From Desmonostoc vinosum HA7617-LM4 (lineage in GTDB: Bacteria; Cyanobacteriota; Cyanobacteriia; Cyanobacteriales; Nostocaceae): 64,000 nucleotides of DNA. Location of the stretch: the NCBI GenBank assembly GCA_019359515.1, contig JAHHHC010000007.1, forward strand, positions 124,001 through 188,000. Direction: 5' to 3'. Within the stretch, counting starts at the first letter, position 1, and each line of letters begins with the position of its first letter. A model generated the notes under the pieces. That model ran no database searches, was not told the DNA's origin, and saw nothing but the letters and a program-made list of their open reading frames with translations. Shown in pieces: positions 1 through 8,518 of the stretch. The translations under genes and the position numbers were made by a program.

Positions 1-507
1 AATAATACCTAGTCCACTGATTTCTCGCGCCTTAGCTAACAATTCTAAAGCACTCTCACCATGTCCTTGAAAGGCGTAGGGCGAAGTTCTGGGTTTGTAT
101 GCTCCCCCGCGTAAAAACTTTGCTCCAGCTGCCTTGACGCGGCGTGCTGTCTCCACAATCATCTCTTCATTTTCTACTGAACAGGGGCCAGCCACGACTA
201 CCAAGGGATGATGTTCGCCAAATATAACTTTTCCATCGGGAGTATCAACCACTACTTCTGATGCTTCACCGTGACGAAACTGGCGACTTGCTCGTTTATA
301 TGGCTGTTCTACCCGCAAGACTTGCTCAATCCAAGGGCTGACTTCCTGAATTTGTAGGGGGTCTAGGCTAGCAGTTTCACCGACTAAACCAATCACTACT
401 TTGTGTTGGCCAACAATTTTTTCTGGTGTCAGACCCCAACTAGTTAGTTCCTCGCTAATGCGGCTGATTTCCGCTTCTGGGGAACCATTTTTCATTACTA
501 TGATCAT
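1..507 (-). CDS. aroF: 3-deoxy-7-phosphoheptulonate (DAHP) synthase, 3' end outside window
   Basis: This enzyme condenses phosphoenolpyruvate with erythrose 4-phosphate, the first step of the shikimate pathway to aromatic amino acids. The visible 169 codons run from an ATG at 507 (MIIVMKNGSPEAEI) to the window edge. The N-terminal part is the small ACT-like or ferredoxin-like regulatory segment of the AroA/AroF-type (Bacillus-like) family. The barrel begins with VVVAGPCSVE, a family hallmark, followed by GAKFLRGGAYKPRTSPYAFQG, the substrate-binding strand with Arg and Lys. No frame break is seen. The gene is incomplete only because the window starts inside it. Family assignment is confident; the paralogue letter is a guess. 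Confidence 0.92.
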   Translation of the reverse strand, partial: MIIVMKNGSPEAEISRISEELTSWGLTPEKIVGQHKVVIGLVGETASLDPLQIQEVSPWIEQVLRVEQPYKRASRQFRHGEASEVVVDTPDGKVIFGEHHPLVVVAGPCSVENEEMIVETARRVKAAGAKFLRGGAYKPRTSPYAFQGHGESALELLAKAREISGLGII

Positions 508-637
508 GTGACAGTTCCTGATTAGTTGAGAATTAACGATTATATAGAGACGTGGCAATGCTACGTCTTTATAAGGAAAAATTAAAAATTTGATAACTAA
601 ATATTGGGTAGAAAAAGAATATAAATTTTTAATTAGT

Positions 638-679
638 AATGTTGAAGTCACAAAATTTATTTTAACTTCAACATTTTTT
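638..679. terminator. Hairpin between aroF and the PAM68 gene
   Basis: An 11-bp perfect inverted repeat (AATGTTGAAGT at 638-648 with ACTTCAACATT at 665-675) is followed on the + strand by a run of T. It lies downstream of the minus-strand rpsO-PAM68 pair and upstream of aroF. The T run is on the wrong strand for a classical terminator of that operon, so its direction is uncertain. Confidence 0.4.
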
Positions 680-727
680 CTAAAATTTACCCAATTCTGT
701 GGTCATCTCATACCTGAGCGCTAATAA

Positions 728-1189
728 TTATGGATTTTTTTGCCGAGTTTCCCGCCAAACTGCGACCATCCGCCCCCAGTTGGTGCTAAGTTCACCCAAA
801 CCTAGCCAACCGCCAACTCTTTCTTCATCCCATGAAGCAGAGAGAACACCATAAGTTATTCCCAACACTCCTAAACCAAAAAGTCCCATATTCACCAGCA
901 ACACGGCGATGGGAGGTAGTTTGATGCCAGAGTAAGTGGCAAGCAGATAGCTGGCAACCAAGATGGCAATGCCCAAAGCTGTTGGTACGCCACAGAATAC
1001 AGCTACTCGTCTAATCATTCGCTGGCTGACTACTTCAGGAAGTGCCATCTCTTGTTTGGTGTAAGGTGGCTTTTTGTCAGCTTTGGCGCTAGATTCCTGT
1101 ACTGGTTTACTTGCGGCTTTGCTTGGTTTTTGGCGCTTGGTTTTTGGTTCAAAGGGTAAGCGATCGCGTTGTGATTCTTCAGCAGACAT
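728..1189 (-). CDS. PAM68 family photosystem II assembly protein
   Basis: This 153-residue protein has a basic, Lys/Ser/Pro-rich N-terminal cytoplasmic arm (about 1-55). Two membrane segments follow (about 62-86 and 91-115). The tail contains SASWDEERVGGWLGLGE and ends in NWGRMVAVWRETRQ, the conserved C-terminal block of PAM68 (Photosynthesis Affected Mutant 68). Members of this family help assemble the photosystem II reaction centre and insert CP47 in the thylakoid membrane. The gene starts 12 bp after rpsO and is almost certainly co-transcribed with it. Function is known for the family; here it is inferred from domain order. Confidence 0.85.
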   Translation of the reverse strand: MSAEESQRDRLPFEPKTKRQKPSKAASKPVQESSAKADKKPPYTKQEMALPEVVSQRMIRRVAVFCGVPTALGIAILVASYLLATYSGIKLPPIAVLLVNMGLFGLGVLGITYGVLSASWDEERVGGWLGLGELSTNWGRMVAVWRETRQKNP

Positions 1190-1201
1190 AAGCGGTTGTT
1201 C

Positions 1202-1471
1202 CTAACCACGAATACCGAGGCGACCAATCAAAGCTAAATACTTGTCTCGGTCTTCTTGTTGGATGTAAGAAAGAAGACGCTTGCGCTGACCGATCAGCTT
1301 TAATAGTCCCCGTCGAGAAGAATGGTCTTTTTTATTTGCTTGGAGATGCTCACTCAGGCGGTTAATGCGCTCAGTAAGCATGGCGATTTGCACATCGGCG
1401 GAACCTGTATCGGTTTCGTGAACTTGGAAGTTGGTAATTATTTCCTGTTTGCGCTGTTGCGTCAGAGCCAT
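1202..1471 (-). CDS. rpsO: 30S ribosomal protein S15
   Basis: An 89-residue S15 of the usual length. The sequence covers the four-helix fold, with the RNA-binding signature [16 protein letters not shown] and the [18 protein letters not shown] block that contacts 16S rRNA helices in the central domain. The ATG at 1471 fits the conserved N-terminus [12 protein letters not shown]. It is the first gene of a two-gene operon with the PAM68-like gene, so ribosome and photosystem assembly genes share a transcript. Confidence 0.97.
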   Translation of the reverse strand: MALTQQRKQEIITNFQVHETDTGSADVQIAMLTERINRLSEHLQANKKDHSSRRGLLKLIGQRKRLLSYIQQEDRDKYLALIGRLGIRG

Positions 1472-1686
1472 GATTCGGTTTGATTTTGAGTTTTTCTAAT
1501 GTATGCAGCAGTCTCCCATAATATCACAGGCTTTAGGGTATGTGAATTTTGAATTTCGCGATCGCAATCAAGCGAACCACCCTACTTGCCAAAAGCGGAT
1601 ATTAATGCGATAAACCACTAGCCATTCGTTTAGGTATAATTCTCCCCATTTTTCCGATGCTACCTCTAGGTTGAAAAAGGCACGAT

Positions 1687-2634
1687 ATGAGCATTGAGAA
1701 ACTTGTATGGAGAGTCCCTATGTCTTCATTATTGGCTTTGTCCAACAGTTTAGCCGAAACTGTAGAGCAAGCGGGGAGTGCTGTAGTTGCAATTAATGCT
1801 GGTACACGCATTAACCCAACGGGCATTCACTGGCGTAATGGCATTGTTGTTACCTCTGATGAATCGCTCCAGCGCTATGACGAAATTACCATTACTTTAG
1901 CCAATGGTCACACTGCGCCTGTCACCTTGCTTGGGCATGATTCTAGTACTGATATAGCTGTCTTTAGAATACAGGAAGTTGTAGAAATTCCTGTAGCAAA
2001 AATTGGCGACGCTACCAATCTAAAAGTTGGTCATCTGGTATTGGGACTAGCAAGGAGTAGCGAAGGTGACTTAAGAGCAGCTATGGGTGCAGTGAGTGTA
2101 GTTAGTGGTGCTTGGCGGAGTATGAGCGGTGGCAATATCGACCAATTCATTCGTCCAGATATCACTCTGTATCCTGGTTTTGTAGGCGGCCCACTCGTAG
2201 ATGCTGCTGGTTATGTGGTAGGTATGAACACATCAAGAAGGCGTGGTACAGCTATTACTATTCCTGCTAAGACAGTCGATCGCGTAGTTAACCAATTAGT
2301 AGCAAAAGGACGGATTTCTCGCGGCTACTTAGGTGTAGGAATGCAACCTGTACGCCTACCAAACAACCTAAAAACAGCCTTAAATTTACCTTCTGCCACT
2401 GGAGTAATTATCGTCAATGTCGAACCTGCTGGCCCTGCTGACAACGCAGGTATATTGTTAGGCGATGTACTAGTAACATTTGATAACGTGGCTGTCAGTG
2501 ATACGGCTGAATTACTAGCACTACTTAATAATAGCGATCACATCGGTCAAACCATCAAAGCACAAATTATACGCGGCGGGGCTTTAGTGGAGTTAGCGAT
2601 CGTAGTTGGTGAAAGGCCGAGTGGGGGTAGCTGA
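1687..2634 (+). CDS. HtrA/Deg-like trypsin-fold protein with PDZ domain, catalytic residues lost
   Basis: This 315-residue protein has a trypsin-like fold (about 20-215) and a C-terminal PDZ domain (about 220-310, beginning SRGYLGVGMQPV). Compared with the next gene, the catalytic His position is Glu59 (VVTSDES where active members have ITNAHV). The Ser position is Val166 (YPGFVGGP instead of YPGNSGGP). Asp89 (STDIAVFRI) remains. It should therefore not be a protease; a substrate-binding, scaffold or inhibitor role is an inference. No signal peptide is visible. The ATG at 1687 has an AAGG six bases upstream. It is the first gene of a tight three-gene unit, with 34 bp to the next. Confidence 0.85.
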   Translation: MSIEKLVWRVPMSSLLALSNSLAETVEQAGSAVVAINAGTRINPTGIHWRNGIVVTSDESLQRYDEITITLANGHTAPVTLLGHDSSTDIAVFRIQEVVEIPVAKIGDATNLKVGHLVLGLARSSEGDLRAAMGAVSVVSGAWRSMSGGNIDQFIRPDITLYPGFVGGPLVDAAGYVVGMNTSRRRGTAITIPAKTVDRVVNQLVAKGRISRGYLGVGMQPVRLPNNLKTALNLPSATGVIIVNVEPAGPADNAGILLGDVLVTFDNVAVSDTAELLALLNNSDHIGQTIKAQIIRGGALVELAIVVGERPSGGS

Positions 2635-2668
2635 CAGGTACTGATAACTGATAACCGATAACTGACCA

Positions 2669-3538
2669 ATGACAAACACTACATTTACTGACATAACTGC
2701 TGAATTGGCAGTGTTAGCCGCTAGGCTACGCAATAGTACTGTGAAGGTGAAAAGTGGTTCTTTGGGTGGGGGTTCTGGTGTGATTTGGCAGACTTCGCCC
2801 GTTTTAGGAAGGACGCAGGGAAATAGTTTAATTATTACTAATGCTCACGTAGCAACCAGCAACCGAGCAAGTGTGGAATTGTTTGATGGTAGGGTATTTG
2901 ATGCTACAAGAACGCACTTTGATCCACAGCAGGATTTGGCAGCCCTGAAAATTGCTGCTACTGACTTAAACACTGCTACTATAGGCGACTCTGATGCATT
3001 GCGAGTAGGTGAATTAGTCTTAGCAGTGGGTAATCCCTTTGCTGACACTGGTGCTGTAACCACTGGCATTATTCACGCTCACAATCGAGGTGTGGTAACG
3101 GCTGATATTCAACTATATCCTGGCAATTCTGGAGGGCCACTAGCTGATTGTTTAGGTCGCGTTGTGGGAATTAACACCATGATTGCCTATGGTTTAGCTG
3201 TGGCGATCCCCAGCAATGCTGTAAATCGTTTCTTACATGGTAATAGCCGTCCGCAACTAGGTGTAACACTGCAACCTGTGCTAGTCAACAGACGTAGTTT
3301 AGGCTTATTGCTGTTGTCAATTCTGCCTGGGAGTGCGGCGGAAATTGCTGGTTTACAAATCGGTGATGTATTAATTGGAGTCGCGGGACGGGTGTTTACT
3401 AGTTCTAATGACTTAGCTAAATATTTGTACCACCGCCAAGCTAACGAATCAATTTCCTTACAAGTATTACGTGGTCAGCAGCAATTTGTAATTAATGTTG
3501 TCTTGCGGAGTGAAAAAACCACTGTGGAGGCGACATGA
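2669..3538 (+). CDS. HtrA/Deg-like serine protease with PDZ domain
   Basis: This 289-residue S1C-family protease keeps the full catalytic triad: His60 (SLIITNAHVATS), Asp89 (QQDLAALKI) and Ser154 (YPGNSGGPLAD). A PDZ domain follows from about 195 (RPQLGVTLQPVLV) to the end. Classical DegP/HtrA proteins are periplasmic, but no signal peptide or membrane anchor is visible at the N-terminus (MTNTTFTDITAELAVL). A cytoplasmic location is therefore likely, though this is an inference. The gene lies between a catalytically dead paralogue and a LuxR-type regulator, which it overlaps by 4 bp (ATGA), pointing to translational coupling. Confidence 0.88.
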   Translation: MTNTTFTDITAELAVLAARLRNSTVKVKSGSLGGGSGVIWQTSPVLGRTQGNSLIITNAHVATSNRASVELFDGRVFDATRTHFDPQQDLAALKIAATDLNTATIGDSDALRVGELVLAVGNPFADTGAVTTGIIHAHNRGVVTADIQLYPGNSGGPLADCLGRVVGINTMIAYGLAVAIPSNAVNRFLHGNSRPQLGVTLQPVLVNRRSLGLLLLSILPGSAAEIAGLQIGDVLIGVAGRVFTSSNDLAKYLYHRQANESISLQVLRGQQQFVINVVLRSEKTTVEAT

Positions 3539-4167
3539 TTCGGGTAATGGTAGTTGCCACTTCTTCTGTAGTACGGGCGGGTTTATCGGCTGTAGTGAGT
3601 AGCGATCCTCGGCTGACAGTGGTGGGAAGTGCATCTGATTTGGATGTACTAGCAAGGGAAGTTGGGCAATTACAACCAGATGTAGTATTGCTAGATTTAA
3701 ACAGCAATCCTCAACAATTAGTATGGGATAAATTGCTGTTGATTCAAGCAGAGCAATACCCAGTGGGAGTACTGGTAATTATTGAGGAACCCGACAGCAT
3801 TGATTTAGAGGTCGCGCTTCGTACTGGTGTGCGGGGTATTTTACCTGCTATCAGTACAGAGTTAGAAATTGTGGCTGCTGTTGAGGCGATCGCTTTGGGT
3901 TTGCTAGTATTACACCCGGATGCGATCGAATCATTACCAATGCGGGCAAAAATAACGACGACTCCCGTACAAACCTTGACACCACGAGAAATAGAAGTTT
4001 TGGAAATGGTCGGTTCTGGATTGGCTAATAAAGCGATCGCTAAACAACTCCACATCTCAGAGCATACAGTGAAGTTTCACCTCTCATCCATTTTTCAAAA
4101 GCTTGGTGTCTCCACCCGCACCGAGGCTGTTACTGCTGGCGTGCGACTAGGTTTGATTATGTTGTAA
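3535..4167 (+). CDS. NarL/FixJ-type response regulator with degenerate receiver
   Basis: The 210-residue protein has a receiver-like domain (1-125) and a LuxR-type helix-turn-helix (about 145-205: LTPREIEVLEMV, then ISEHTVKFHLSSIFQKLGV). The phosphoacceptor Asp54 (VLLDLN) is present. The paired acidic residues that bind Mg near the first strand are replaced (VVATSS), and the conserved Lys after the fifth strand is Ala (GILPAIST). Ordinary phosphorylation is therefore doubtful. It probably acts as an atypical receiver controlled by protein contact or level. Its ATG overlaps the stop of the protease gene, so it is likely linked in function to the HtrA-like pair. No histidine kinase gene is adjacent. 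Confidence 0.85.
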   Translation: MIRVMVVATSSVVRAGLSAVVSSDPRLTVVGSASDLDVLAREVGQLQPDVVLLDLNSNPQQLVWDKLLLIQAEQYPVGVLVIIEEPDSIDLEVALRTGVRGILPAISTELEIVAAVEAIALGLLVLHPDAIESLPMRAKITTTPVQTLTPREIEVLEMVGSGLANKAIAKQLHISEHTVKFHLSSIFQKLGVSTRTEAVTAGVRLGLIML

Positions 4168-4210
4168 TAACAACGATGGGGTTCGCACCCGCATCTTTTG
4201 GTGTACTCCA

Positions 4211-4388
4211 AGAGGTTGTTTGAAAAGTCTAAATTAATACTAACCTCGGCGATTATAAATCGCGACTATACAGACAAAACCCACCTCCGTGGGTTTCAAT
4301 AACTCGATTTTCCGTGTTTTCCAAAGGAGGTGAACTTCGCTTGCGTAGTAGCGAATTATATTCGCCCAAAACTTTTCAAACATCCTCT
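4211..4388. repeat. MITE-like element with 18-bp terminal inverted repeats
   Basis: The ends are AGAGGTTGTTTGAAAAGT at 4211 and its near-perfect inverse ending at 4388 (17 of 18 match). Inside lies an 83-bp sequence (4266-4348) with the hairpin AAACCCAC/GTGGGTTT, repeated at 34119-34199. No coding capacity is seen. A solitary, degenerate copy of the same end occurs near 46777-46797. This looks like a non-autonomous transposable element. It fills the gap between the regulator gene and egtD. Confidence 0.7.
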
Positions 4389-4431
4389 AAGGAATTCTCT
4401 GCTGTTAACCTCCCTAACAACAGCTTCAGCG

Positions 4432-5442
4432 TTAAGCCTGTAGTTGGCACAGCAATAAACCAAACCATTGATTTGAGTCAGTCCAAGCTTTAATTGGTAC
4501 TAAACCTCGTGTTGTGAGTTGTTGCTGGAGGTTATTGAGGTCAAATTTGCGGGAAATTTCGGTGAGAATAGTCTCATCTGGAGCAAAATTAATAGTGATG
4601 TTGAGAGATTGTAACTCAACAGTTTGCGATCGCAAACTGCGTAAATGCATCTCTATTTGCTGCTCAGTCTCGTTATAAAATGCCCAGTGTTTAAACTCTG
4701 TTGTGTCAAAATTTCCTTGAAACTGCCGATTTAAATGATTGAGCATGTTGAGGTTAAAAGCCGCTGTTACTCCTTGGCTATCGTTATAAGCTGGTTCCAA
4801 AATCTGTTTTGGCTTTTGTAAATCTACTCCCAACAAAAAATATTCACCCACTTGCAAAGCATCTGTGATTTGTGAAAAGAACATATCACACTCATGAGGT
4901 TTGAGATTGCCTAAACTACTACCGATAAAACAAATCATCCGACTGGGTAATTGTGTCGGTAATAGTTGTGCTAGTGCTAATTCGTAAGTTCCTGCTATGG
5001 CATCAATTTGCAGTGAAGGGTAATCTGCTAATAATTGCTTGGCACTACTTTCTAAGATACCTGCACTGACATCAATTGGTAGGTAGCGCAAAGGGTAGCC
5101 TAACTGATTGTAAGCATTTAGTAAAATGCGAGTTTTAGTCGAGCTACCACTGCCAAGTTCTACCAACTCACAAGCACCTGTAATCTTGGCAATTTCATGT
5201 GCATACTGTTGTAAAATTGCTGTCTCTGTGCGTGTGAGATAATATTCTGGTAACTCACAAATTTTCTCGAATAACTCAGAGCCAAAGTCATCGTAAAAGT
5301 AACGTGGAGGTAAGGATTTAGGTGTTTGAGTTAATCCCTTAACTACATCACTTTCAATAATAGGTGCAACTATTCGGGTTGCTCCTACTAAACGCTTTAT
5401 TTGTAAGCGTTTTTCAATGCTGGCAATTTTGGATATTGACAT
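4432..5442 (-). CDS. egtD: L-histidine N-alpha-methyltransferase (EgtD family)
   Basis: EgtD trimethylates histidine with S-adenosylmethionine to hercynine, the first step in making the antioxidant ergothioneine. The 336-residue length is typical. Recognisable blocks are the N-terminal LPPRYFYDDFGSELFEKIC followed by LPEYYLTRTETAIL, the SAM-binding VELGSGSSTKT, and IGSSLGNLKP. AYNDSQGVTAAFNLNML is also conserved and lines the histidine pocket in the family. The usual partner egtB is not within the window on either side, so the pathway would need a distant egtB or the enzyme may serve another role. The family call is confident; the exact substrate is inferred. Confidence 0.87.
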   Translation of the reverse strand: MSISKIASIEKRLQIKRLVGATRIVAPIIESDVVKGLTQTPKSLPPRYFYDDFGSELFEKICELPEYYLTRTETAILQQYAHEIAKITGACELVELGSGSSTKTRILLNAYNQLGYPLRYLPIDVSAGILESSAKQLLADYPSLQIDAIAGTYELALAQLLPTQLPSRMICFIGSSLGNLKPHECDMFFSQITDALQVGEYFLLGVDLQKPKQILEPAYNDSQGVTAAFNLNMLNHLNRQFQGNFDTTEFKHWAFYNETEQQIEMHLRSLRSQTVELQSLNITINFAPDETILTEISRKFDLNNLQQQLTTRGLVPIKAWTDSNQWFGLLLCQLQA

Positions 5443-5599
5443 TTAACCTCGTTTGTTTGACATAATTTGCTACTTGAGCGCGTAAAGCTCTACCCTATGC
5501 TAATGAAAAACACAGCTACAGAGCATAGCCCCACGCCTGAGCTAGCTTAATTAAGCTTTATAGCTATCTTTAGGGATTTTCTCATTAAAATAACATTTA

Positions 5600-5830
5600 T
5601 ACTAATTCGGAATTAAGACATGTTTATATTTAATTACGAATTACGCGCTTCGCAGCGGTAGCGAGTCCTCGATAGCGTAGCGGTAGCGTAAAGCCTACGG
5701 CATAGCTTCGCTTAGAGCGACACAGGAGCGTCGCGTCATTACGAATTACGAATTATTTAAGTCCCCATTACAAAACTTAATTACGAATTACGAATTATTT
5801 AATGAGATTATAGGGGATGCGATCGCTATA
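5600..5830. repeat. Intergenic dispersed-repeat block between egtD and trmJ
   Basis: The 438-bp gap holds several AATTACGAATTACG units flanking a GC-richer core at about 5646-5740 (GCATAGCTTCGCTTAGAGCG and neighbours). The same core recurs inverted at about 10770-10915 and in part at 37036-37110. No open frame with gene-like features is seen. It resembles the dispersed palindromic repeats common between genes in Nostocales. Confidence 0.65.
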
Positions 5831-5880
5831 AATTATATTGAAGTTCCATTATCGGCTCATGCGATTGCAGGAGGTAGAAT

Positions 5881-6618
5881 ATGGGATTAGCTGGGTTAAG
5901 AATTGTGTTGGTGGAACCAGCTGGTACCCTAAATTTGGGGTCGATCGCTCGCGTCATGAAAAATTTCGGGCTACAAAATTTAGTATTAGTAAATCCTCAA
6001 TGCGATCCACTAGCACAAGAAGCTCTGCGGATGGCAGTTCATGCTAAGGAAATTTTAGAATCTGCGGTGCTAGTAGCAACATTACCAGAAGCATTGCAGG
6101 GTTGTGTGAGAGCGATCGCTACTACAGGCCGCACTAGGAGTTTAGAAGTGCCTTTAGAAACACCACATGTCGCTCTACCATGGCTATTAGAAGAATCTGA
6201 AAAACCAACAGCATTAATTTTTGGTCGAGAAGACCGAGGATTAAGTAACGAAGAATTAAACTATGCTCAACGTTTTATACGCATACCTACAAGTATAAAC
6301 TATTTATCTTTAAATTTAGCGACTGCTGTAGCTATTTGCTGTTATGAACTAGCAAAATCTGCGGAGTTGTTTACCACTCAAACCTCACCGCAAACCGAAC
6401 TCGCACCTTTGGACGTTGTAGAAGGGTACTACCAGCAGTTAGAATTGCTACTGTTAAAAATAGGTTATATTTATCCGCATACAGCAGATAGTCGAATGGA
6501 AAAATTTCGACAACTGTATAATCGCGCTAACTTGCAAACAAATGAAGTAGCCATGCTGCGCGGGATTTTACGTCAGGTAGAATGGGCTTTGGAGCATAGC
6601 GATCAGGGCGAACAATAG
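5881..6618 (+). CDS. trmJ: tRNA (cytidine/uridine-2'-O)-methyltransferase, TrmJ type
   Basis: A SPOUT-class RNA methyltransferase of 245 residues, the usual length for TrmJ, which 2'-O-methylates position 32 of tRNAs. Motif 1 is LVEPAGTLNLGSIARVMKNF with the catalytic Arg. Motif 2 is ALIFGREDRGLSNEEL. Motif 3 is IPTSINYLSLNLATAVAICC, the SAM-binding knot. A helical C-terminal extension (about 165-245) ends in the TrmJ-typical ILRQVEWALE. The ATG at 5881 is preceded by an excellent AGGAGG, which fixes the start. The gene stands alone, with repeats upstream. Confidence 0.93.
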   Translation: MGLAGLRIVLVEPAGTLNLGSIARVMKNFGLQNLVLVNPQCDPLAQEALRMAVHAKEILESAVLVATLPEALQGCVRAIATTGRTRSLEVPLETPHVALPWLLEESEKPTALIFGREDRGLSNEELNYAQRFIRIPTSINYLSLNLATAVAICCYELAKSAELFTTQTSPQTELAPLDVVEGYYQQLELLLLKIGYIYPHTADSRMEKFRQLYNRANLQTNEVAMLRGILRQVEWALEHSDQGEQ

Positions 6619-6791
6619 TTTATCGTTTAAGATTTACGCAATTACCACCCAAAAGAATTAATATGGCTTACACTAAACACAAAAATGCTACTTAGTAACA
6701 GAAAAGTGATTTGCTCATCAAAGCACTGGAAAACTAAGTTTTGGATAGGAGTCTGCAAGGAAAACAGTCAAATGGGTTACAAGGAGTAGCG

Positions 6792-8291
6792 GTGTCAGAG
6801 TCGAGTGACAAACCAACAACTTTCTCGCGGCGTCAACCCATAAATCGCCGCCAGCATCCCCATAAAGTTCAAAAGATGGGACACAAAAAGATGAAAGTTA
6901 AAAACCAGCAGCCAAATGCTACTGGTAGAGAAATGGCGCTAACACGTCCAAAAAATAGTATCAGTCCACCGCCAATTCCCGCTGGTACACGCAGCACAAA
7001 ACAACGCTTAGTGATGCCAACAGCAGTTAAACCAATTGCTACTGTTGAAAGCAAGATTCCTCCTTTAAAAGCAAGTGCAGCCAAGTTAAAGACAGTGAAA
7101 GTAGAAAAGCAGGCGTTGCCAAAAAGAGTTAGGGTATCATCGCGGAAGACGCGGTTAAAGCCAATGGCAAGAACCATGTTGTACATCCTCCGGTTGTTAA
7201 TTGTGGGAGTTGGCATTGGTGCTATTGTCGGTACGGCATTGTCAGTACTAGACCCTGCTAATCGCATTACTACAGTTTCTTCCACACAACCTAATACTAA
7301 TGCTGGGCGATCGCAGCCACAACCTACTGCCAATTCTTCAACCCCAGGTGCAAATTTATACCTATCTCAAGAAATTATCTCTTTGAAGGATGCCGTACAA
7401 AATTTAGCCATAGCAAATCCCAATCTCACACCTGGAGTATTTTTAGTAGATTTAGATACAGGTGGTTACGTAGATGTCAATGGCGGCGCTAGTTTTCCGG
7501 CCGCCAGCACAATTAAAATACCAATTCTGGTTGCTTTTCTCCAAGACGTAGATGCAGGGAAAATTCGCTTGGATGAAATGCTTACCATGCAACAAGATAT
7601 GGTAGTTGGGGGTTCTGGAAATCTGCAATACAAACCAGCCGGAACGCAATATTCTGCCTTAGAAGTCGCCACCAAAATGATTACAATCAGCGACAACACA
7701 GCAACAAACATGTTGATTGCTCGACTAGGGGGGATAGAAGGACTAAATCAGCGTTTCCGCACTTGGGGATTAACAACCACAACAATTCGTAATCAACTCC
7801 CAGATTTGCAAGGCACAAACACCACTAGTCCCAAAGAATTGGGAAATTTGATGGCGAATGTGAATCAGGGGAATTTAGTAAGTATGCGATCGCGCGATCT
7901 AATGCTTGATATCATGCGTCGTACAGCAAGAAACAACCTACTCCCAGCAGGACTGGGTGCTGGTGCTAGAATTTATCACAAAACAGGCGACATTGGTACA
8001 ATGCTCGCAGACGCGGGTTTAATTGACATCCCCACAGGGAAACGCTACATAGCTGCTGTCATGGTACAACGTCCCAATAACGACCCCCGCGCCGAAAAAT
8101 TCATTAACTCCATCTCTCGTACTGCTTACGAACAGTTTAGTCAAACCACTGTGCTACCAAGCAATACAACCAGTACCGTACCCCCAGTTGGTTATCAATC
8201 ACCAACCATCAATCCTACTATCCCCAACACTACGCCCATAAGCGGTTATCAATCCCCAGCCACAAATCCCCAATATTATCCCCAAAGATAA
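6792..8291 (+). CDS. Membrane-anchored class A beta-lactamase-fold serine hydrolase
   Basis: I place the start at the GTG at 6792, which has AAGGAG five bases upstream; a TTG at 6741 would add 17 residues without such a site. From that upstream TTG, numbering gives a long basic, Pro-rich cytoplasmic arm (to about 143) and one membrane span (about 146-170). A Pro/Thr/Asn linker and a beta-lactamase/transpeptidase domain (about 210-470) follow. Active-site motifs are clear: STIK (SxxK), SDN and KTG. The omega loop looks short and lacks a recognisable ExxLN, the deacylation Glu of true class A enzymes. A peptidoglycan-related hydrolase or binding protein is thus more likely than an antibiotic-destroying enzyme. 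The C-terminus has two GYQSP-type repeats. Confidence 0.82.
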   Translation: MSESSDKPTTFSRRQPINRRQHPHKVQKMGHKKMKVKNQQPNATGREMALTRPKNSISPPPIPAGTRSTKQRLVMPTAVKPIATVESKIPPLKASAAKLKTVKVEKQALPKRVRVSSRKTRLKPMARTMLYILRLLIVGVGIGAIVGTALSVLDPANRITTVSSTQPNTNAGRSQPQPTANSSTPGANLYLSQEIISLKDAVQNLAIANPNLTPGVFLVDLDTGGYVDVNGGASFPAASTIKIPILVAFLQDVDAGKIRLDEMLTMQQDMVVGGSGNLQYKPAGTQYSALEVATKMITISDNTATNMLIARLGGIEGLNQRFRTWGLTTTTIRNQLPDLQGTNTTSPKELGNLMANVNQGNLVSMRSRDLMLDIMRRTARNNLLPAGLGAGARIYHKTGDIGTMLADAGLIDIPTGKRYIAAVMVQRPNNDPRAEKFINSISRTAYEQFSQTTVLPSNTTSTVPPVGYQSPTINPTIPNTTPISGYQSPATNPQYYPQR

Positions 8292-8518
8292 ATTATAGGA
8301 TTCGTATTTGATTTTGAAAAAAATCAGTACATCCCAAAAAGCCTTATTTCCCACTCCCTACTCCCAAGCTTGTTTTGCTGCCTCAGAAAGTTTTTATAGT
8401 TATTAATGCTGCTAGCGAAAGAGCTAATATTTCATATTTATATTATCTCTCACAGTGCTTTAGTCAGGCGATCGCAGTTGTTTTGTAATTTTACAGATTT
8501 ATTACCAATTCTCTATGT

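Noticed and set aside
6741-6791. TTG start of the beta-lactamase-fold gene
   Set aside because: The GTG at 6792 has AAGGAG at good spacing, while the TTG has no such site.
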